Of a DNA stretch of 64,000 nucleotides, positions 56,101 through 64,000 are shown one piece after another (within the stretch, counting starts at the first letter, position 1; each line of letters begins with the position of its first letter). Both the position numbers and the translations under genes were made by a program. The notes beneath the pieces were generated by a model that was not told the origin of the DNA, did no database searches, and was given only the letters and a program-made list of their open reading frames with translations. Origin of the DNA: Antedon mediterranea (taxonomy: Eukaryota > Echinodermata > Crinoidea > Comatulida > Antedonidae); contig NC_092672.1 in NCBI RefSeq assembly GCF_964355755.1, positions 1,674,001-1,738,000 on the forward strand, written 5' to 3'.

Positions 56101-59100
56101 TGTTTTTTTTTTTTAATATGGCATTTAGAAAACTAAACATACCTTATATCTACCAACGATTGTACATTGTGGGGGATTTGGAAAATGTGCCGTTGTACGC
56201 TGAATGAATAAAGCTATTTTAGACTGGTCTCCATCTTGGAATACATCAAGATTTGGAAAGAAAAGACTCCAAAAGATAGAGCCATCAGTTGAATCTATAC
56301 CGTATACCTACAAAGAAAACATTCACATTTATGTGTTATTGAATAAGTCATCTATCTCATTTAATTCATCAGATACAGTCAAACTACATTCTTTGACTAT
56401 ATTATATATATATTAATTTTATACAAAATAATATTTATACTTTAAATCGTTGTGTAGATTAGTTACCTTGCCATATTTGGAAAAAAAATTATAATCATTT
56501 CATGCAAAATAAAATGTAAACTTTGTATCACTGTGTAGATTGGTTACCTTGCCAGATTTGGAAACAACGTTAATCATCTTATGCAAAATAAAATTTAAAC
56601 TTTAAATTGTTGTATAGATTTAGTTACCTTCATTTTATGCAAAATAAAATGTAAACTTTAAATCGTAAAATATTAATCACCTTGCCAGATTTGGAAACTA
56701 CGATAATCATTTTATGCAAATTAAATTCATCTCTTGTAAGATATTCTTCATCGTCATCATGGTTAACAACAACACGTGAGGGCTCTGTTTTGCGATCTTG
56801 ATGGCTACCGTGCTTTAACCGTCTTTGTAAGTGAGCCACGTATGACTGCAAAATTTAATAAAAAGATGATTATCACAATATTGATTTATTGGAAAAATTG
56901 CTTAAAATACAACCAATACATTAAAACATTAATTTACTAAACTAGAATTTTTTTTAAAATAATCTAAATAATTTGGATTAAAAATGTTTACATTTTCAAA
57001 TCTGAATAATCAGAATTGCATGCCAAATAAACCGTTTATTATTATTTATTTATTATTATATTATCAAAATATTTTAAAATTTACCTTTATTTGATCAAAC
57101 TGTGTATTCAGACGTCTCACAAACATTTCCAAAACAGAAACTGTAAAAAAAAAATGAAATAAACTTATTATTTGTTGTTACTATATCACATTATAAAAAA
57201 ACATATACCAACCAACCAACTAACTGCTTAAAATTTAGACTTACTCTGTAATTTACCACCAAATTCATCTTCAAACTTAGCTTCAGTGTCAGAGACCGGA
57301 AGATCAACCATTTGTACCACAGCTACATGTGCCAGTCCTTCTTCTCTGCACCAAATCACCCTGCCACCTAAAAATGCAAATTTATTCATACAACATAATT
57401 ATTCGTGCGAATCAAACATTCCTGAGTTCAATTTGGTTGAACTTTTTTTCTGGTTTATTCGATTTTCTAAACTACATTATACCCACACTGCGCTTCTCAT
57501 GTTGATACATCACATACCTGATTGCTGTATCATGGTAACCGCGTCGTCTGCAGTTTCCAGCAATACACGGTAGCTAAGCTGCTGATCCTTTTTATGAAAG
57601 AGGTATACCGAAACCTGAAATAAAAGAAAAAAACATTTCAACGCTCAGTAAAGTGAACCTATTTTTATTAACTTTTCAATGTACCAATAGATTAAAGTAA
57701 AGTAACCTGTTTCTTTTGGTTTATTAATATCACTTAAGTAAAAAGTCTCTTAACTCAATTCTTTTTAGGACTTTTGAATGCACTAATAATAATAAAGTGA
57801 AGTTTTGAAAATATATCCAAAAAATTATTTCTGATTTTAAAAACTAATAAACTTTTAATCAAACCTTTTCTGGACTTCCATGATTTTTTTCTATATCAAC
57901 TTTTTGTTTCATGTTTTCTATTTCAGTTCCGTCGACAGTATTAAAACACCGAATCTCCACTTCCTAAAATATAAATAAAACAACTGATATGAGAACAATA
58001 TTAACTTTACCCTTTTTGAGAAATGTATAAATAAATAATAAATATTTTTTAAGTTGTAATCACATACAATATTTTCGCTTTTTTTTTTGTATCTCCATTA
58101 AGATCCAGACACTGATACCCACAGCATTGTCATTTTGTATCTCCATTGAGATCCAGCCACTGATACACACAGCATTGTCATTTTGTATCTCCATTGATAT
58201 CTAGCCACTGATACCCACAGCATTGTCATTTTGTATCTCCATTGAGATCCAGCCACTGATACCCACAGCATTGTCATTTTGTATCTCCATTGAGATCCAG
58301 CCACTGATACCCACAGCATTGTCATTTTGTATCTCCATTGAGATCCAGCCACTGATACCCACAGCATTGTCATTTTGTATCTCCATTGAGATCCAGCCAC
58401 TGATACCCACAGCATTGTCATTTTGTATCTCCATTGAGATCCAGCCACTAATACCCACAGCATTGTCATTTTGTATCTCCATTGAGATCCAGTCACTGAT
58501 ACCCACATCATTGTCATTTTGTATCTCCATTGAGATCCAGCCACTGATACCCACAGCATTGTCATTTTGTATCACCATTGAGATCCAGCCACTGATACCC
58601 ACAGCATTGTCATTTTGTATCTCCATTGAGATCCAGCCACTGATACCCACAGCATTGTCATTTTGTATCTCCATTGAGATCCAGCCACTGATACCCACAG
58701 CATTGTCATTTTGTATCTCCATTGAGATCCACCCACTGATACCCACAATTGTCATTTTGTATCTCCATTGAGATCCAGCCACTGATACCCACAGCATTGT
58801 CATTTTGTATCTCCATTGAGATCCAGCCACTGATACCCACAGCATTGTCATTTTGTATCTCCATTGAGATCCAGCCACCCACAGCATTGTCATTTTGTAT
58901 CTCCATTGAGATCCAGCCACTGATACCCACATCATTGTCATTTTGTATCTCCATTGAGATCCAGCCACTGATACCCACATCATTGTCATTTTGTATCTCC
59001 ATTGAGATCCAGCCACTGATACACACAGCATTGTCATTTTGTATCTCCATTGAGATCCAGCCACTTATACCCACAGCATTGTCATTTTGTATCTCCATTG

Positions 59101-62100
59101 AGATCCAGCCACTGATACCCACAGCATTGTCATTTTTTCAGTGCTTATTGTTTTTTGTATCTCCATTGAGATCTATCCACGGATACCCACATCATTGTCA
59201 TTTTGTATCTCCATTGAGATCCAGCCACTGATACCCACAGCATTGTCATTTTGTATCTCCATTGAGATCCAGCCACTGATACCCACATCATTGTCATTTT
59301 TTCAGTGCTTATTTTTTTTGTATCTCCATTGAGATCCAGCCACTGATACCCACAGCATTGTCATTTTTTCAGTGCTTATTTTTTTTTGTATCTCCATTGA
59401 GATCCAGACACTGATACCCACATCATTGTAATTTTTTCAGTAATTTGCCTTTAAATTTATATATATAATATATTCTTTATAAGCTAAGAACTAGAAAAAA
59501 GATTTTTTTAATGAATAATAAACAAATAAAACTATTAAAATAAGTACTTACGATACGATACAATAAAACTTTATTGTCACAGCCCAAATATAGTAGTGAT
59601 ATGCCCAAATATGGTAGTGATATGACATCATCATGTCCATATACGGGCACATCACATGCAAACATGGCAATATACAGTTGTGAGATATGGTTCCTTAGGT
59701 ACACTCGAGTTAGTATGAATATAACATAAATTACAAGACTAAAATAAATAATAAACAGATAAATGTAACACTTACACTTTCTTTGACCTGAGTAACAGTT
59801 GTAATTATTTTATCATCTGGCAAATCGCCAGCTCCAATTGTAGTCTCCTGCAAGCAATTAAAAGTAGTAGTCTTTGAAGTATTCCTTACAAAATCACATA
59901 GTAATGCCAATAATACATAATAAAGTAACAGTATGCAGTTTTTGTCACAGTAAAGTGTGTTGTACCAAAACAAAATGTGTAATTTAATCAACTTTTGGCC
60001 TATATAATAAATATTAAACCATACCTTTGTAAATTGCCTGATAACCTTAACATCGCCCTCTATTGACACAAGCAGCTGGTTATCGGAGGCTAATTTCAGA
60101 ATAACTATAGGCAAATCATCTGCAGCAGCTCGTAATTCTAGTTGAGTGATATCGAACTTGTGATCTTCACTTGTTAACACCTGTAGAAACAATCCAACAA
60201 ATGCAAGCAATTTCCTGTATTATGTTTTGGAACCAAAAGACAGACCCATTTAAGCTCTGTCTACACTATCAAACTAGTTTTCCACAAAAAAATGTGATTT
60301 GCCAAAATATGGTAGTGATATGACATCATCATGTCCATGTATCACATTTTGTTGTCACATAAAGTTTGATAGTGTAGACAGAGTTTAAGAGACCATGAGT
60401 GGATCATGTATTCCACAACCATCACAATCACCTCCTTCTACTGTCCTTGTGTAAATATTCTATTTATGAATACACTTTACAATTTCTCACATAAACTTTT
60501 TAAATGTTCTTCAAACATAAACTATATTTTCTTACAGAAAGAGGTGTTGTCTGAAAAACATTTCCCTCTCTTAGGTTGGCAACTTGTAGTTCACGGTTGG
60601 TTGAATCAAAGCACACCATGTGACCATTTCTAAGTATGATGCAAGCAGACTGGACCGTTGCCCAGGCAGCAGGGAATGAATTCTGCTTAGAAAAAAAATA
60701 TATAACATTTAATTTTTATAAGGAAAATTTCTGTCAAACGAATGGCAGAATAATATGTAAACAATATGACTAACGCTTACTAATGGGACACCTTGTTGGT
60801 TTCTGAAGTTACTAAAGCTGTCTACACTATCAAACTAGTTTGACAAAAAATGTGTAATGTGCCCAAATATGGTAGTGATATGCCAAAATATGGTAGTGAT
60901 ATGACATCAAGGAGTCCATATATGGGCACATCACATTTTTTTTGTCACATAAAGCTTGATAGTGTAGACAGAGCTTTAGGATTTGACTGCTTGTCAGTCT
61001 CTCAAAGACATGAAATAAAAGAAGATGCCAAAACACAAACCTCATTAGAAAGTGTGCCATCTTGAAGGCTGTAGAACTGCACTGTGTAGTGAGAGCTTTC
61101 AACAAGACCAACAATGACAACCTCATCATTGTGTTGTGACATCCATTTGTATTGCACATTTCCACTGTAAAATTAATAAAATAAAATGTTTAGGCTGTGG
61201 AAAGACTGACTTAATTACACCTAGAAGAGGGTAGGGGAAGGGGATTGATTGATCCCTATATAAGATATTACAGGACTGACTGCAGATCATGAAGCAGAAG
61301 CTAATCCACATTTCAAAATGTAAATATAATCATTCTCATCAGAACAATGTTTCTTCAATGTGCAATATTAAATACCTGTATGTACACAGAAACAAACTAC
61401 TTTACGTCCCATCTGAAGGACGTGCTGCACAGAAAGGTTCATCATTCAATTTCAAAACTTACTCTGTACTCAGTTTTGCTGTCCATCTTTCTTCGCCAGT
61501 TTTTGTTGACAAAACATGCAAAGAATTATCTACCAGTACAGCCAACAAGTTATCATTTTCTTGAGAGCAAATAACAGACACTGTCCAACTATATAAAGAA
61601 AAATAATAAATAATAATATACAAATAATGAATGTTTATGAGTGTAATGGTACAAATAATGGCATGAGGTGAATGGAAAGATTGTATTTCAACAAGGCGAT
61701 ATTGCATGGTGGGAACCAAACCTATAGAGTGCGCTGTCTCTAAATTCTTTGTTGCTGCTGCCAATGTTCAAGCACTGTTTTTTCTTCAGAGTATTTACCA
61801 GTGTTTTCTTACCTTTGTTTAGGTTCAGCAATGGTTGATTCCCATCGAACGAATCCAGTACTTACTGCCCATGAATGAACCTTACTTCCACCCCCTGATA
61901 CAGTAATAAGATCTGTAAAACAAAAGAAACTGTTTTTAATTTATAATCTGGCAGTTTTCATCTTTTTTGTAATAATACTTTTTAATAAGAATGCATAAAA
62001 AACAATAAATTGTATTTCAATTGTTTAATTTTCTTATATATATTAAATAAGGTTTTGTATGGAGTAAGTGCAGAATCTGTTTGGGCTTTAGCCTATTCTC

Positions 62101-63012
62101 ACTCCTGGTTATTCATTTCATTGGTGACCAAATAAATATTATTTTATTAATATTATTAATTCACCCTCATTTTTGTAATGTAACGCATCAATGACCCCAG
62201 TTGACCCTCGGGTGAATATCTGTCTCCAGGTGAGGTCACCCGTTCTTGTATTTATTGCAGCTAGTACATTCGATTCTGTCGCTACAAACACGCTCTTCTT
62301 TCCGCTACTTGGTTCAAATTGCACATATTTTAGCTTCCCAACATGGCGCTGTCTCCTGAAACAAGAATTAATTGTACAACTATTTTTTTTCACATTTTTG
62401 TTGTTGAATATGCCATTGTAATGTCACATTTTAATTAATAGTTATTTACTTTGACCAAAAACTGGATCAGCAAAAAAAAAAATAATTTAAAGAAAAAAAA
62501 TTGTCAAAATTAAATTGTCTGTCAGACAATGGGTTTACAATACAATACAACAAACTACTACAAGATGAAGTCTAATTTCATTTTTACATTTAAACAAAAA
62601 TAAAGTTTGGTTTTGTTAATTAATGTTACTTTTCATCCCAATAACCATTAATAATGTTTTCATAGCTATAAGCATACACTGCTAAATTGTCTTATGATTG
62701 GATTAGGCTTGGAAAACCTAGAATAGAGAGCCTAGCCCTACCCGGCATTAATCATTATCATTTTATTTTATTTAGGGACTTGCCTCTTTCTTTTGATGAG
62801 TGACGAGTCTTTTGTTGTTGATGTTCATTCATTATTAATATTAGTAGGCTTAGCCTACAGTTTTATTTACTAAACACTGCCTAAATGTAAATAAAAAAAT
62901 ATTACCAGTCATATTTTCCTACTTCGTCTTCATAGAGACAATCTACAACCCAGTATTTCGTAAAAAGTACAAGAAAAATTACAGAAAACGTTCGGAGTAT
63001 GTAGGCCGCCAT
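50168..63012 (-). CDS. EMC1: ER membrane protein complex subunit 1
   Basis: Twenty-two exons: 62906-63012, 62165-62355, 61813-61912, 61463-61588, 61041-61164, 60536-60682, 60025-60180, 59776-59847, 57865-57963, 57518-57614, 57245-57367, 57085-57140, 56681-56845, 56143-56307, 55536-55712, 55039-55249, 54018-54128, 53634-53746, 51388-51598, 51018-51175, 50687-50762, 50168-50328. All phases agree; 981 residues against 993 in human. A signal peptide precedes [20 protein letters not shown]. The lumenal part has beta-propeller repeats of the PQQ/WD type ([20 protein letters not shown]). Conserved blocks include [56 protein letters not shown] and [14 protein letters not shown]. One TM segment ([17 protein letters not shown]) and a short cytosolic tail ending NQAWR close the protein. 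EMC1 is the largest lumenal subunit of the EMC membrane-protein insertase. Exon 6 could begin three bases earlier. Confidence 0.96.
50445..50584. mobile_element. Truncated TTAA-type MITE, family 3 (EMC1 intron 21)
   Basis: Only the right part remains, ending GGGGACAATATATCTTTAA; its interior matches the second half of the element at 12503. Confidence 0.7.
50851..50981. mobile_element. Palindromic MITE, family 1 (EMC1 intron 20)
   Basis: TTAAGCTCTGTCTACACC on the left, GATAGTGTAGACAGAGCTTT on the right; the centre is shortened by deletion. Confidence 0.88.
51599..53633. other. EMC1 intron 18, AT-rich
   Basis: About 2 kb with no recognised exon or transposon. It holds a simple AATTTA-rich stretch at 51670-51735 and some short open frames without recognisable content. 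Confidence 0.55.
54178..54337. mobile_element. Palindromic MITE, family 1 (EMC1 intron 16)
   Basis: TTAAGCTCTGTCTACACTAT on the left and GATAGTGTGGAGAGAGCTTT on the right. Its left tip (TTTAAGCTCTGTC) is duplicated just before it, at 54158-54170. Confidence 0.87.
54381..55076 (-). repeat. ~47-bp tandem array made from the 3' edge of EMC1 exon 16, with about 14 splice-donor copies
   Basis: On the minus strand each unit reads GAATTACAGGCATATATGC, then TAAACGTGCCACAG|GTAAAC. The first unit is coding ([12 protein letters not shown]) and contains the real donor at 55038. The motif GTGGCAC[GA]TTTA on the plus strand occurs about 14 times between 54418 and 55049. Most units keep a usable CACAG|GTAAAC or GTAAGC donor. 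Confidence 0.93.
55440..55538 (-). repeat. 21-bp tandem array from the EMC1 exon 15 donor
   Basis: On the minus strand TAAGGTATGGAAATGACCTTA repeats about four times, starting from the actual donor AATAAG|GTATGG. Outer units have drifted (TAAGGTATAATATTG). Confidence 0.85.
55770..55990. mobile_element. Palindromic MITE, family 1, interrupted by another repeat (EMC1 intron 14)
   Basis: The left end TAAAGCTCTGTTTACACTATC and, further on, AATGTGATGTGCCCATATAC belong to family 1. GGGGTTACCCCGGTGAATTAG onward is the ACCGGGGTAACCCC repeat inverted, which replaces the right half. Confidence 0.65.
56456..56680 (-). repeat. Degenerate copies of the 3' edge of EMC1 exon 13, with donors
   Basis: The exon ends ATGATTATCGTAGTTTCC, then AAATCTGGCAAG|GTGATT. 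Downstream in the intron a close copy reads GTTTCCAAATCTGGCAAG|GTAACC (about 56545-56580), a worse one TTTCCAAATATGGCAAG|GTAACT (about 56462-56490), and a third partial lies near 56625. The intervening GCATAAAATG-like text is repeated as well. Confidence 0.8.
58086..59440. repeat. 48-bp minisatellite, about 27 copies (EMC1 intron 8)
   Basis: The unit contains TTTTGTATCTCCATTGAGAT and CCAGCCACTGATACCCACAG. The period, a multiple of three, leaves long empty frames open in several phases on both strands. The right part has higher-order structure: TTTTTCAGTGCTTATT is inserted in several of the last units. Confidence 0.97.
59580..59655. mobile_element. Core fragment of palindromic MITE, family 1 (EMC1 intron 8)
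   Basis: Two ATGGTAGTGATATG-type blocks and TCCATATACGGGCACATCACA remain; both terminal arms are missing. Confidence 0.75.
60249..60387. mobile_element. Palindromic MITE, family 1 (EMC1 intron 6)
   Basis: TTTAAGCTCTGTCTACACTA and TAGTGTAGACAGAGTTTAA are near-perfect arms, so TTAA is visible at both outer ends. Confidence 0.92.
60812..60978. mobile_element. Palindromic MITE, family 1 (EMC1 intron 5)
   Basis: TAAAGCTGTCTACACTATCA (two bases lost) faces GATAGTGTAGACAGAGCTTTA, with a doubled inner block. Confidence 0.92.
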
Positions 63013-63796
63013 CTTTATGGAAATCTTATTCTTAGCTCCTTTCCCAACAACTTTTAAAACAAAAAAATATTTTCACTGCTTATATTACAGGTCCTGCCAT
63101 TTTATAAATAAAAAAACTTTATAATATGAACTTTGAATTATTTTAGTTATTACTAAATTGTTTCTAATAGATATTTATTTATTTTCTGAAATAAATACAA
63201 AATGTAAGATACGCTTCAGTAACTTTACTAAAGAGGGCGGCATGTTAAAAGATATTCCTCCTCTGGAGCGGCCTGAATTTGAGAAATTATAACTTATAAG
63301 AACAAAATTATAAAGACGGGAACTAAACAAGAAGATTAATTCGAATGAAGTACCATAATCAAAATTTAGGTTTTTATCAAATATTAAAGAACAATTTAAA
63401 ATTCAATAAAACCATGAATTCTCCCTAAATTAACTTTATTTTGTCTTTTTGCAAAGCCGCAAAAAGAGAAAATGACAGTTATTCTTGGTATTACTATAAA
63501 TAAATGATGCACAAACTTTGGGAAGCTCAAACATGGAAAGACAAAATGTATATATTTAAAAATATATATATATAAATATTAATATTGAAGAATCCCGTAT
63601 ATTTATTTTGCTGGTGGTCTTCATTTTTCGTCTGGCTGTATAATTGCTGCTGTATAATTGCTTATCGGCAGAGGGCGCTGTAAGGGTATATAACTCGAGC
63701 GATCTCCTCCTATTAAAATTGTTTCAGGTGCCGGTTTATATTTTGCTGTTCGTGTGCTGTGAGTCCTGCTGCTGCTGCTCAGCTTAACAGTAAACT
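63013..63796. promoter_or_regulatory. Region between the divergent EMC1 and SLC25A11 start codons
   Basis: 784 bp, AT-rich in the middle, with GGGCGGC near 63235 and a possible TATATAA at 63687-63693, 104 bp before the SLC25A11 ATG. It must hold both promoters; whether they are shared is not shown by sequence. Confidence 0.5.
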
Positions 63797-63870
63797 ATGT
63801 CGAATTCACAGGTTTCATCTAATGTTGTCATTCCGAAACCTGTAAAGTTTCTCTATGGAGGGCTTGCTGG
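63797..63870 (+). CDS. SLC25A11: Mitochondrial 2-oxoglutarate/malate carrier, first exon only
   Basis: The exon encodes MSNSQVSSNVVIPKPVKFLY followed by GGLA and two bases of the next codon, then a GTATGT donor. PKPVKFLYGGLAG matches the start of transmembrane helix 1 of the oxoglutarate carrier (human PKSVKFLFGGLAG). The carrier exchanges 2-oxoglutarate for malate across the inner mitochondrial membrane in the malate-aspartate shuttle. The ATG is the first in frame, after a leader rich in CTG repeats. The rest of the gene lies beyond the window. The match is short, so a related SLC25 carrier is not fully excluded. Confidence 0.8.
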
Positions 63871-64000
63871 GTATGTATACGTTTTACACTGCATGATGAT
63901 CACGTCTAGCTAGGCCTAGCCATACCTAGCTAGTCTAGCTATAGTGGTAGATACTGTCACTGCGACCCGGTACTGCCACCACTCTGCTAGTAAGTAGTAG
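63871..64000 (+). other. Start of SLC25A11 intron 1
   Basis: Non-coding, with TAGCTAGGCCTAGCC-type simple motifs of the kind found in other introns of this window. Confidence 0.6.

Noticed and set aside
58098-59332. Frames of up to 287 codons made of [16 protein letters not shown]-type repeats
   Set aside because: By-product of the 48-bp minisatellite in an EMC1 intron; open on both strands in more than one frame.
54381-59440. Regular direct repeats that could be mistaken for a CRISPR array
   Set aside because: Units are contiguous with no unique spacers, and the surroundings are plainly eukaryotic introns.

Overview
The window looks like nuclear DNA of a marine invertebrate deuterostome, most likely an echinoderm. 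The evidence is intron-rich genes with GT-AG introns, AT-rich spacers, abundant AGGCCTA-type motifs, many palindromic miniature transposons, and proteins that align closely with vertebrate orthologues. Species and class cannot be settled from the sequence alone.

I reconstructed six conserved genes exon by exon, with reading phase checked at every junction. In order they are: a secreted protein of unknown family (275-1528, +); NAA38, the NatC auxiliary subunit (2452-3239, -), head-to-head with CYB5D1 (3639-5669, +); WDR33, the polyadenylation-signal reader of CPSF (7114-18194, -), head-to-head with SSU72, the RNA polymerase II CTD phosphatase (19099-31811, +); an intronless membrane protein with a Roc-like domain (33350-34990, -); two intronless aminergic-type GPCRs in tandem (42980-43996 and 47486-48553, +); EMC1 (50168-63012, -), head-to-head with the first exon of SLC25A11 (63797 onward, +).

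Three of the gene pairs are divergent with short gaps and probably share promoters. WDR33 and SSU72 both act in mRNA 3'-end formation. NAA38-CYB5D1 is also a divergent neighbour pair in human.

Introns and spacers are filled with repeats: about 15 copies of one palindromic MITE family, a CCAAT-box MITE family, a TTAA-flanked family, three larger terminal-inverted-repeat elements with visible target-site duplications, tRNA-derived SINEs, a reverse-transcriptase fragment, three large minisatellites and a 1-kb segmental duplication inside SSU72.

The two observations I rate highest are these. First, the membrane protein seems to have a degenerate Roc-type GTPase fold interrupted by about nine membrane segments. 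Second, exon edges have repeatedly been amplified as local tandem repeats, in NAA38, SSU72, the second GPCR and three exons of EMC1. In EMC1 one splice donor is present in about 14 tandem copies.
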